Shown: positions 1 to 6,590 of the stretch, piece after piece
Position numbering within the stretch: position 1 is the stretch's first letter
How the letters are laid out: the number at the start of each line of letters is the position of its first letter
From: Oscillospiraceae bacterium
GTDB lineage: Bacteria; Bacillota; Clostridia; Oscillospirales; Ruminococcaceae
Length of the DNA stretch: 34,171 nucleotides
Reading direction: 5' to 3'
Assembly (NCBI GenBank): GCA_031280965.1
Contig: JAITFZ010000019.1
Span: 1-34,171, forward strand
Notes under the pieces: generated by a model
The model's input: only the letters and a program-made list of their open reading frames with translations
The model's database searches: none
Told to the model about the DNA's origin: nothing
Translations under genes and position numbers: made by a program

Positions 1-80
1 ACCGTACACACAGCATTAACTCGAAAAAGGAAATGAGAAGCTATGTGGAGAATTTGTCGAAAAGTTGGGGACTGCAATAG
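1..80 (+). CDS. C-terminal end of a truncated gene
   Basis: An open frame enters from the left edge and stops at the TAG at 78-80. Only about 25 residues are present, ending in SYVENLSKSWGLQ. The tail resembles the last helix of flavodoxin/NADPH-dependent FMN reductase-type proteins, but it is too short to identify. The strong hairpin 7 nt downstream supports a real gene end here. No function is assigned. Confidence 0.5.
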   Translation, partial: RTHSINSKKEMRSYVENLSKSWGLQ

Positions 81-86
81 AATAAA

Positions 87-117
87 AAACGGGCTTGTAT
101 AATATACGAGCCCGTTT
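87..117. terminator. Bidirectional intrinsic terminator
   Basis: The arms AAACGGGCTTG (87-97) and CGAGCCCGTTT (107-117) pair with one G-U, around a 9-nt A/T loop. The A-run before and T-run after let it work on both strands. It lies between two convergent genes, the truncated gene on the left and the minus-strand lipoprotein gene ending at 136. Confidence 0.8.
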
Positions 118-135
118 GAAATTAATTTATGGTGG

Positions 136-1245
136 TTAAGGTAAATTTATCATCATTATATTATCCAAACCTAATATGAAAACATCTCCGCTTGCCGAAC
201 TTCGCGGATATTTAATCTCATTGTATTCAGCAGTATAAACATATTTATCCCATGTTTTTGTGTTAAAGAAGAAAACATCATATCTGTCTTCATTATTTTC
301 ATTTCTCCAAGCAATCCAGTTACCACCCATACATTCAAACGCAAATTGTTCGTGTTTGGCATTTAACGTGTAGTATTTATTCTCAATAATGCTGTATACA
401 AACAATTGTTTTATTTCGTTCGCTTCAAAAGAGGTTTTCCACATGATTTCTTCGCCATTACAGTAAACCGCGACAGCTTTAGTCGGAATCTCAACCTCAA
501 ATAATATTTCATTGCTTTTTATATTTACTTCAACTATAGAAAATCGCCCTGTTTCAAATTGTTTTTTTATATAAAAAACGCTGTCGCCTACGCAGGCATT
601 GGGGACAAATGGACTTTCTGCATAACGCTCCGGCAATTCAAGTTCAAATATTTCCCCGTTCTTTACATCGTATGCGAAGCAATTTCCTATTTCCTCAAGC
701 GGATATTCATTCCAAAAAAAATATCTCTTAAACCCGCCAAATAAAACAGGCAAGGCATCATCAATATAGGGATTAGATTGACGTAATACCGAAAGTTCAT
801 TATCGGTCATATTATAACGCATGATTTTCCAATAATCTTCACCAAAAACAAGCCAAAAAGCATTATCTTCACATACAGATAAATTCCTATAAAACGCTTC
901 GCTATGATGATATATTATTTTGCTTTCTCCGGTTCTCGTATTATATGCGATTAATTCAAATTCATCACTATGCAGATTATCACTTATAGGAATACGGTCA
1001 TAAAATATCACTCCGTCTGACAACGAGACTTGCAGGTGATTTCTTTCAACAGAATATTTATAAATAAACTCTTTAGGGAGTGTTTCCGTCGGTAAACCTG
1101 ACAAATCTTCTATAAATATCTCATACACAGGCGGCGAATCGACACCGTTTATGTATGAATCACTTTCGTCGCTTTGGGTGTTCGTGCAACCTGCATAAAA
1201 CACTATGGAAACAAAGAATGTGCAAATAAGTGTTTTTTTAAGCAT
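136..1245 (-). CDS. Secreted lipoprotein of unknown function, beta-propeller-like
   Basis: The 369-residue product begins with a type II signal peptide: Lys-Lys, a hydrophobic stretch, then the lipobox FYAGC with lipidated Cys20. The rest is a soluble extracytoplasmic domain of recurring short strands rich in aromatics (for example ELIAYNTRTGES and FVYSIIENKYYTLN), as in WD40/TolB-type propellers that read out 'key-value' blades. No catalytic motif was recognised. The start at 1245 is chosen because AGGTGG lies 7 nt upstream. An in-frame ATG at 1278 would lie at or before the predicted transcription start of the promoter at 1280-1309. The gene is visibly AT-richer than the operons further right, so recent acquisition is possible. 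It is monocistronic, with a terminator on its 3' side. The lipoprotein call is firm; the propeller fold is an impression. Confidence 0.75.
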   Translation of the reverse strand: MLKKTLICTFFVSIVFYAGCTNTQSDESDSYINGVDSPPVYEIFIEDLSGLPTETLPKEFIYKYSVERNHLQVSLSDGVIFYDRIPISDNLHSDEFELIAYNTRTGESKIIYHHSEAFYRNLSVCEDNAFWLVFGEDYWKIMRYNMTDNELSVLRQSNPYIDDALPVLFGGFKRYFFWNEYPLEEIGNCFAYDVKNGEIFELELPERYAESPFVPNACVGDSVFYIKKQFETGRFSIVEVNIKSNEILFEVEIPTKAVAVYCNGEEIMWKTSFEANEIKQLFVYSIIENKYYTLNAKHEQFAFECMGGNWIAWRNENNEDRYDVFFFNTKTWDKYVYTAEYNEIKYPRSSASGDVFILGLDNIMMINLP

Positions 1246-1279
1246 GAATAAGCCACCTATCCTTTTAGATGTTTCCATA

Positions 1280-1309
1280 ACTTTACTACAAAGCGCATGG
1301 TTTTGTCAA
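1280..1309 (-). promoter_or_regulatory. Sigma-A-type promoter of the lipoprotein gene
   Basis: On the minus strand TTGACA (1304-1309) is followed after 18 nt by TAAAGT (1280-1285). Transcription would begin near 1273, between the two candidate ATGs, which supports the downstream start at 1245. Confidence 0.55.
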
Positions 1310-1372
1310 GGCTTTTATGAATCATTTGTAGAATATAGACAAATAAATTTGATTTGTGTTGTAATATACGAC

Positions 1373-1402
1373 AAGTTCGGGAAGATGTACCTTCCCGAAC
1401 TT
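1373..1402 (-). terminator. Terminator after the polysaccharide deacetylase gene
   Basis: A perfect 12-bp stem (AAGTTCGGGAAG at 1373-1384 with CTTCCCGAACTT at 1391-1402) and a 6-nt loop begin 6 nt past the stop codon. The following bases are only moderately U-rich, so efficiency is uncertain. Confidence 0.7.
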
Positions 1403-1408
1403 CAGCTA

Positions 1409-2686
1409 TCAGCTTTTTTCGTCTTCCGCAAGCAGTTCATTCAAATCGGCGCCGGGCGGCATATTTTCAAGCAAGCCGTTCAAGTCCGGAACGCCCTCTT
1501 CGAGCAACTCGTTCAGTTCCAAGCCGTTTTCTTCGAGCAACCCGTGCAAATCAGGGATATTGTCATTTTCTGCTTGTTCGTTTATCGGCGTTATTTCTTC
1601 CTGACCGCCGTCTTTATTCTCATGGTCGAAGTTTTGGAAATGCTCGTAATAATCGAACTCCTCGTTGTTTTCGGGGATTTCGTATTCATGGTCGTTGGTT
1701 GCCGTAATCGCTGCCATGATAGCCTCGGCGTCTGTTGCCGTAAGCTCCGAAAGCGCCCTTAACTGTCCGGATGAAAGGTGCGGCGTTAGTTTTGCGACGA
1801 TTGAGGGGGAAATGCCGTCTTGCAGTGACATGATTTCATCAAGGGTCAGCCGTGCGCGGACTATTTCGATGGCTTCAACAAGCGCGTTGTCAGCCGAAAT
1901 GTCCGGCGGCAGAATAGTACGCACATCACGGATTTGCTTGCCGGCGTGGTCGATGAAATAGTCCTCGTAATAAATCAGCTCGCCGGCTCGCACAAACTCA
2001 AAGCCTGCCTGCCTGAGCCTTGTTAAAACCTCGGGCAGTGCCTGCGTTGTGTTTTCGAGGTCGTTGTGGAACAGCAGAATTGAACCCGGAACCGTCTTAT
2101 CCGTAATACGTCTGACAATAGTTGCGGGGTCGGGCTCCTGCCAGTCTATGCTGTCCACCGACCATTGAATGAACTTGTAACCGAGCCCCTCTATGGTTTT
2201 AATAGAATTTGCGTCGTATTCACCGTAGGGCGAGCGATACAGCGTTGGGCGGACGCCTGTCACCATCGTGATTTTACGTTCGGCTTCACGCGTGTCGTCA
2301 ATTAAGCTGTTGATGTTCATGCCTTTAATGTGCGGGTGGCTGTCGGAATGATTGGCGATTTCATGTCCGGCGGCGAAGATTCGGCGAATATCGTCCGGGA
2401 ATTTATCAACGAATTCACCCGTAACAAAGAATGTCGCGAAAACTCCGTGTTCCGCTAATATTTCCAAAAGCTCATCGGTATTTGAATTCCCCCACGCGCA
2501 ATCGAATGTCAGCGAGATTTTATTATCCGGTCGTTCAACCGAGTAGATAGGAAGCCGCGTTTCCGCCGCCTGCGTGTTGATTGAGGTCAGAACAGCCGCA
2601 ATTCCCACCGCCACCCCAATAAAGACCGCCAAAATAACTAACGCAGCCCGTAAAGCGCGCTTGCGCGATAACGTTACAACAAACAT
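1409..2686 (-). CDS. Membrane-anchored polysaccharide deacetylase (CE4/PdaB-like) with repetitive acidic tail
   Basis: The 425-residue protein has an N-terminal signal anchor (about residues 8-34), a CE4 NodB-type domain (about 55-225) and a long charged tail. The CE4 motifs are visible: TFDCAWGN with catalytic Asp62, HSDSH (His113/His117, metal ligands), RSPYGEYD, WSVDSIDW and LLFHND. The second Asp of the usual TFDD motif is replaced by Cys, as in PdaB-type sporulation deacetylases. Likely substrates are N-acetylated sugars of peptidoglycan or another wall polysaccharide, outside the membrane. The last ~49 residues hold four copies of a DLNELLEE-like unit. The start at 2686 fits GGAGGG 8 nt upstream; the GTG at 2695 abuts that site. 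A sigma-E-like promoter lies at 2743-2769, so a sporulation role is plausible but unproven. Confidence 0.85.
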   Translation of the reverse strand: MFVVTLSRKRALRAALVILAVFIGVAVGIAAVLTSINTQAAETRLPIYSVERPDNKISLTFDCAWGNSNTDELLEILAEHGVFATFFVTGEFVDKFPDDIRRIFAAGHEIANHSDSHPHIKGMNINSLIDDTREAERKITMVTGVRPTLYRSPYGEYDANSIKTIEGLGYKFIQWSVDSIDWQEPDPATIVRRITDKTVPGSILLFHNDLENTTQALPEVLTRLRQAGFEFVRAGELIYYEDYFIDHAGKQIRDVRTILPPDISADNALVEAIEIVRARLTLDEIMSLQDGISPSIVAKLTPHLSSGQLRALSELTATDAEAIMAAITATNDHEYEIPENNEEFDYYEHFQNFDHENKDGGQEEITPINEQAENDNIPDLHGLLEENGLELNELLEEGVPDLNGLLENMPPGADLNELLAEDEKS

Positions 2687-2742
2687 ATAATTCACCCTCC
2701 GGTCGGCAGAACGTTCAACACGTCCTGCGTATAATCTGATGA

Positions 2743-2769
2743 ATTATATGCTTGTTTTGCTTGTATTAT
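2743..2769 (-). promoter_or_regulatory. Possible sigma-E-type promoter upstream of the deacetylase gene
   Basis: Minus-strand ATA (2767-2769), 16 nt, then CATATAAT (2743-2750) matches the sporulation sigma-E pattern ATA-N16-CATACANT with one mismatch in the -10. Such short patterns occur by chance in A/T-rich DNA. The fit with a PdaB-like product is the main reason to list it. Confidence 0.35.
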
Positions 2770-2801
2770 GACGAAAGAGGCAGGGGGATTTCTTTTTCAC
2801 C

Positions 2802-2948
2802 CTATTCTTTATGGCAATCGCAACCGCAGGGGCAAGGTTCACCGGGCGCACATTTGCAATTTTCACCGCACTTACAATTCGGACATTTGCAATGCGGATT
2901 ATTACAGCTTCCGTCCTCAACCATGCTGAGTTTTATGTTCTTTTTCAT
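2802..2948 (-). CDS. Cys-rich metallothionein-like microprotein
   Basis: This 48-residue ORF carries 11 cysteines and 2 histidines. From residue 15 on the Cys sit in CxC or CxxC spacing: C15, C20, C22, C25, C27, C31, C33, C39, C41, C43, C45. Representative stretches are CKCPNCKCGENCKC and CPCGCDCH. The first 14 residues lack Cys. The pattern matches small bacterial metallothioneins, which bind Zn, Cd or Cu(I) through thiolates, but the exact family is not recognised. Translation is well supported: AAAGGAGG lies 8 nt before the ATG. The ATG follows the stop codon of the transglutaminase-like gene by one base, so the two are almost certainly co-translated. There is no signal peptide, so a cytoplasmic metal or redox buffer is the simplest reading. 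A structural Cys-rich (coat-like) role is an alternative. Confidence 0.8.
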   Translation of the reverse strand: MKKNIKLSMVEDGSCNNPHCKCPNCKCGENCKCAPGEPCPCGCDCHKE

Positions 2949-2949
2949 G

Positions 2950-3654
2950 TTACGTTCCTCCTTTCCGTATTCTATCTATATTCCTGTTCATTAAGTGCCT
3001 TATGACATTTCTGAACATGAATTGCTTGAACCGACCGCCTTTTTGCTTATACTTGGTGAAAAGCTCATCGGGAGTGTCGTAGATACCTAAGTCTTTCGTG
3101 ATTCCGTCCTTTTGAATGTATGTATCATTCTCGTTCCAATCAATAGGCGGGTTCTTGAAATCGGATACACCCACACCATAACCGCAAAAGGAACCGTTGC
3201 AATCCTTGAATTTTTCTTGCAGTCTGTTGAGGTATTTTACATCTAAAATAAAACCCTCTAAATTGAGCCACTTGCCGTTGTAGAGAATTTCAACCCACGA
3301 ATGTAATATATCTCTCGGAGCGAGGGTATAATAAAAACCTTTCATAGCACCTTTTTGCATAATTTTATCAATATAAAACCCATGTATACGACATGGAACA
3401 CCGACCGTCCGGAGCAGAGCCATAAACAACATACCTTTCGTGTTACATTGCCCGTAATTATCTGCTAATACGTCAGTAGCTTTGATGTTGTCGCTCACGT
3501 TATATCCGAAAGCGATTTCGTCCCGAACGAAATTATAAATGGCGGATATACGTTCCTTTTCGCCTAAATTACGCCAGCCCTTGCCGGATATGAGCTTTTG
3601 GATTTGTGGGGCGTTATAATTCAACATCGCTGTTTCTTTAAGTAAATTTTCCAT
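2950..3654 (-). CDS. Transglutaminase-like cysteine protein
   Basis: The 234-residue product matches the transglutaminase-like/papain fold. It has Cys70 in YGQCNTKGM at the start of a helix, His118 in HSWVEI, and the aromatic NGKWLNLEG segment where Glu133 occupies the place of the usual third Asp. Members act as cysteine proteases, amidases or cross-linking enzymes; the substrate here is unknown. No signal peptide is seen. The start at 3654 is preceded by GGAGG at 8 nt; longer in-frame versions would run across the promoter region. It forms a two-gene unit with the Cys-rich microprotein (1-nt gap) and is transcribed divergently from an HxlR-type regulator, which may control it. The substitution of Asp by Glu could mean altered or lost activity. 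Confidence 0.8.
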   Translation of the reverse strand: MENLLKETAMLNYNAPQIQKLISGKGWRNLGEKERISAIYNFVRDEIAFGYNVSDNIKATDVLADNYGQCNTKGMLFMALLRTVGVPCRIHGFYIDKIMQKGAMKGFYYTLAPRDILHSWVEILYNGKWLNLEGFILDVKYLNRLQEKFKDCNGSFCGYGVGVSDFKNPPIDWNENDTYIQKDGITKDLGIYDTPDELFTKYKQKGGRFKQFMFRNVIRHLMNRNIDRIRKGGT

Positions 3655-3675
3655 TATGATTTCCTCCACGGCTCC

Positions 3676-3730
3676 TTGACATTTTCGACATCTTATGATA
3701 TTATAATACCATATAATTTCATAAAAACAA
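3676..3730. promoter_or_regulatory. Divergent overlapping promoters between transglutaminase-like gene and hxlR-type gene
   Basis: Plus strand: TTGACA (3676-3681), 17 nt, TATTAT (3699-3704), reading toward the HxlR gene. Minus strand: TTGTTT (3725-3730), 16 nt, TATTAT (3703-3708), reading toward the transglutaminase-like gene. The two -10 boxes overlap, so the promoters should compete. GTAC occurs at 3731-3734 and again near 3753, flanking an A/T-rich segment; this could be an HxlR operator, but the symmetry is imperfect. Confidence 0.55.
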
Positions 3731-3781
3731 GTACGCACTTTAATGTGGTATAGTACCCAAAATGAAACCATGGAGGTTGAC

Positions 3782-4135
3782 ATGAGTTCAGACTGCAATA
3801 AAACAAATTGTCCTGTTGTTGCGACTCTTGATATGATTGGCGGGAAATATAAAGCGTTGATTCTATGGCATTTGGTCGATTCTACTCGGCGGTTCGGCGA
3901 GTTGCGCCGCTTAATTCCGCAAGCAACGCAAAAAATGCTCACACAGCAACTGCGCGAGCTTGAAGACGATAGTTTAGTTATAAGAACCGTTTATCCCGTT
4001 GTCCCCCCAAAAGTCGAATATCGGTTGTCGGATTTGGGGAAAAGCATAAAACCGATTTTAGATGCCATGTGCGATTGGGGAACTGATTATATGAAGCAAA
4101 GCGGAATTGAAGCGAATTGTTTTATGATTGATTGA
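3782..4135 (+). CDS. HxlR-family winged-helix transcriptional regulator
   Basis: The 117-residue product has the HxlR signature: Cys10 in NCPV, then TLDMIGGKYKALILWHL, the recognition-helix region TQKMLTQQLRELEDDSLV and the wing VPPKVEYRLSDLG. HxlR proteins are dimeric regulators, many of which sense electrophiles, disulfide stress or aldehydes through an N-terminal Cys. Here Cys5 and Cys10 are available. The start at 3782 follows GGAGG by 5 nt. Its divergent position beside a gene pair encoding a cysteine enzyme and a thiol-rich microprotein suggests it controls that pair in response to thiol or metal stress; this is inference. The stop codon overlaps the -35 box of the next gene's promoter. 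Confidence 0.9.
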   Translation: MSSDCNKTNCPVVATLDMIGGKYKALILWHLVDSTRRFGELRRLIPQATQKMLTQQLRELEDDSLVIRTVYPVVPPKVEYRLSDLGKSIKPILDAMCDWGTDYMKQSGIEANCFMID

Positions 4136-4160
4136 CTTCTTAAAAAGATTATGTTAGAAT
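4132..4160 (+). promoter_or_regulatory. Promoter of the AI-2E-family gene
   Basis: TTGACT (4132-4137), a 17-nt spacer and TAGAAT (4155-4160) lie 32 nt upstream of the start codon. The -35 overlaps the preceding stop codon, so the transporter-like gene can be expressed independently of the HxlR gene. Confidence 0.6.
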
Positions 4161-4192
4161 AAATATAGTAAAGAATTCAAAAAGGACAACCT

Positions 4193-5326
4193 ATGAGAAA
4201 CATTCACAAATATTTAAAGATACTTATTTTAGCTATATGCGTTCTGCTTGCATATAAGCTTTTGTTTGATTTTGTCTCGGTTGCCGAATGGTTCGGCAGA
4301 ATTATCGGTATAATCAGCCCGTTCATAGCCGGGTTTGTCATTGCTTTCTGCTTAAACATACCGGTTTCGTGGCTTGAGCTGAAAATACGGAAAATTAAAT
4401 TCAAGTGGGTACGTAAAATAGCAAGAAGTGCGAGCATTCTTATTGTTTTGGCTATAGTTATATTTATCATCGCCCTTGGTTTAAGCCTGCTGATACCGAT
4501 GATTTTCAACAATATCGCACAGCTTGCCGAACTCATACCGACATATTATGAACAGGCGCTTACTTTCATAGAAAGGCTTCCGTTCGCAGATACGCTGGGA
4601 TTAACCGAGCAAATCCAAGCGCTCAGAGAGGGCGAAACGTTTGAAGGTTTTGAATTTGACCTTGCGGGGGGCTGGCTTGTTGCACAGGGGTTATTCTCCG
4701 GCTTGTTCACCACGATTCTCACAATTGTTTCGACAATTTACTTCCTGCTTGAATACAACCGAATGAGAGATTTCTTCAAGCGGCTCATAGGCGTAATAGG
4801 CTCCGACAAAAAACGCGGCGCCACGCTTAAATACGTGCGGCTTGTTGACCTCAGCTTCCGTAAGTTCATAAGCTGTCAGGTTTTGGACTCGCTGATTCTC
4901 GCGACAATCACAACGATTCTGTTCTTCGTGCTTGAATCATCGTATGCGTTGGTTTTGGGCATACTGCTCGGTGTTCTGAACATTATACCTTATTTCGGCT
5001 CGATTTTCGGCTCAATTATAGCGTCTTTAATCATGGCGTTTGACAGAGGGCTGGAAATAGCGGTAATTACAGCTATAATTCTGCTCATTGTTCAGCAAAT
5101 CGACGGCAATTATATAAACCCGAAAATAATGGGTACATCCTTTAAAGTAAGCCCCGTCCTTGTCATAATAGCTATAACAATAGGCGGAGCAATCGGCGGT
5201 GTTCCGGGAATGATTTTCGCGATTCCGGTTGTTAATGTATTGAAGACGATTTTGGAGGAGTTCATAGAAAACAGAGAGAAACTGAAAAACTCAAATCCTG
5301 TCGAAATCGCGCCGGCTTCGGATTGA
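4193..5326 (+). CDS. AI-2E family transporter (PerM/YtvI-like membrane protein)
   Basis: The 377-residue polytopic membrane protein has a paired hydrophobic N-terminus (about residues 8-25 and 35-55), a third segment near 80-105 and a soluble loop of about 60 residues. A C-terminal bundle follows, with the family-typical stretches LLGVLNIIPYFGSIFG and QQIDGNYINPKIMG. The family is named after E. coli TqsA, but members include Na+/H+ antiporters and proteins of unknown substrate, so autoinducer export cannot be claimed. AAGGA lies 7 nt before the ATG. It ends 4 nt from the convergent folC gene without a recognisable terminator between them, so transcripts probably overlap. Confidence 0.88.
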   Translation: MRNIHKYLKILILAICVLLAYKLLFDFVSVAEWFGRIIGIISPFIAGFVIAFCLNIPVSWLELKIRKIKFKWVRKIARSASILIVLAIVIFIIALGLSLLIPMIFNNIAQLAELIPTYYEQALTFIERLPFADTLGLTEQIQALREGETFEGFEFDLAGGWLVAQGLFSGLFTTILTIVSTIYFLLEYNRMRDFFKRLIGVIGSDKKRGATLKYVRLVDLSFRKFISCQVLDSLILATITTILFFVLESSYALVLGILLGVLNIIPYFGSIFGSIIASLIMAFDRGLEIAVITAIILLIVQQIDGNYINPKIMGTSFKVSPVLVIIAITIGGAIGGVPGMIFAIPVVNVLKTILEEFIENREKLKNSNPVEIAPASD

Positions 5327-5330
5327 GCGC

Positions 5331-6590
5331 CTACTGACCGGTGTCAATCGCCGCCGCAAGTCTAATCGAACCCGTAACTAAAACTATTCCCCCGCCGCAT
5401 AACTCCGTGGCAAGTTCTACGGCGCGGCGGGGTTCACTTACCGTAAAAATGCACCCGCCGTAAAACCCGAAGAGCAACGCTGCACGGTATAAATCCGAGC
5501 AGCTTATTGCGTTTTCGGCGAACCCGTCAGTCAAAACAAGCATATCCGCGAAAGTCGAAAGTTCCTGAAGTGCGCCGAGGTAGTCCTTGCCGTCGAGAAT
5601 TCCGAAAACCACGGCTTTACGCACCCGCCACAAAGCAAAGACCTCTTTGGCGGCGGCTATACTCTGTCGGTTGTGCGCGCCGTCTAAGATAATGAGCGGA
5701 TTTTTTCGTATAATCTGCATACGTGCGGGAACTAAGGCGGCTTTTAAGCCGCTTTTTATATATCTGCCGGAAATCCCGAGCGCACGAAGCGTTTCAATCG
5801 CCGTCAGTGCGTTTAGAATCTGGTGCCGTCCGCCCATTGTTGTTTGGAATTTTCCGCCCTTATAAGTAAAATCGTTGCCGTAGACCGAGATTTTTTCGTC
5901 GGCGAGCGAATCCAAATCTGGAATTATAAGCTCCGCGCCTGTTTTTTCGGCGCGGGTTTTTATTTCGACATAAGCTGCGCGCTCCTGAACGGGGTACATT
6001 ACGCAGGGTGCATGCTTGATAATCCCTGCTTTATGCGAGGCTATATCGCCGAGTTCCGCGCCGAGAATGTCCGAGTGGTCGAAGCCGACAGCGGTGATTA
6101 TGCTGATTTCGGGCGTGACGATATTCGTGCAGTCCAAAAGCCCGCCGATTCCGGTTTCAAGCACGACTGTATCGGCGCTTTTCTTCCTGAAATAAAGGAA
6201 AGCCGCCGCAGTTAAAATCTCAAACTGCGAGTATTCCTGTGCTGTCGAACCGCCGCTTCCGGTTTTTTGTGCGGCGCTGATAACAAGCTTCAGATTTTCG
6301 TCAAGGTCTTTCTTCGATATAAGACGATTTTGCAGTTGAATTCGCTCGCGTATATTGAATACATACGGCGAGGTAAACTTCCCCGCTTTAAAACCCGCGT
6401 CAATTAGGGCGCGGGACAGATATTCCGAAACACTGCCTTTTCCGTTTGTGCCTGCTATATGTATGAATTTCAGGTCGTTTTGCGGGTCTCCGAGCGCATT
6501 ACAAAGAGCGGTAAACCGGCTTAAATCAGAAACCGGTTTACCGCCCGCGGAAAACATGGATAACATTTCGAGCGTAGATTTATCGTTCAT
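5331..6590 (-). CDS. folC: Dihydrofolate synthase/folylpolyglutamate synthase
   Basis: The 419-residue cytosolic Mur-ligase-family enzyme adds glutamate to dihydropteroate and then to reduced folates, using ATP. Visible motifs are the P-loop GTNGKGS (residues 47-53), the folate-loop region FTSPYVFNIRERIQ, LETGIGGLLDCTN, the Mg-binding AVGFDHSDILG and, in the C-terminal domain, ILDGAHN. Length is normal for the family. Its ATG overlaps the ispH-S1 stop codon as TAATG with no strong separate Shine-Dalgarno site, so expression depends on translational coupling. It is the last gene of the minus-strand operon. Confidence 0.94.
   Translation of the reverse strand: MNDKSTLEMLSMFSAGGKPVSDLSRFTALCNALGDPQNDLKFIHIAGTNGKGSVSEYLSRALIDAGFKAGKFTSPYVFNIRERIQLQNRLISKKDLDENLKLVISAAQKTGSGGSTAQEYSQFEILTAAAFLYFRKKSADTVVLETGIGGLLDCTNIVTPEISIITAVGFDHSDILGAELGDIASHKAGIIKHAPCVMYPVQERAAYVEIKTRAEKTGAELIIPDLDSLADEKISVYGNDFTYKGGKFQTTMGGRHQILNALTAIETLRALGISGRYIKSGLKAALVPARMQIIRKNPLIILDGAHNRQSIAAAKEVFALWRVRKAVVFGILDGKDYLGALQELSTFADMLVLTDGFAENAISCSDLYRAALLFGFYGGCIFTVSEPRRAVELATELCGGGIVLVTGSIRLAAAIDTGQ

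Noticed and set aside
1205-1762. A 185-codon plus-strand frame rich in Phe, Val and Gln
   Set aside because: It crosses the start of the lipoprotein gene, the terminator at 1373-1402 and the repetitive tail of the deacetylase; it is an antisense shadow of the Leu/Glu repeats.
2752-3005. Plus-strand reading frames opposite the Cys-rich microprotein
   Set aside because: They lack ribosome-binding sites and their Gln/Leu-rich or Ala/Thr-rich composition mirrors the Cys codons of the minus-strand gene, which has an excellent start signal.
3731-3756. Candidate HxlR operator with two GTAC half-sites and outer TTTCAT/ATGAAA arms
   Set aside because: The arm spacings are unequal on the two sides, so the dyad is not symmetric; kept only as a remark in the promoter entry.
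4193-5326. Autoinducer-2 exporter function for the AI-2E-family protein
   Set aside because: The family name does not establish substrate, and no quorum-sensing genes (lsr, luxS) are nearby.
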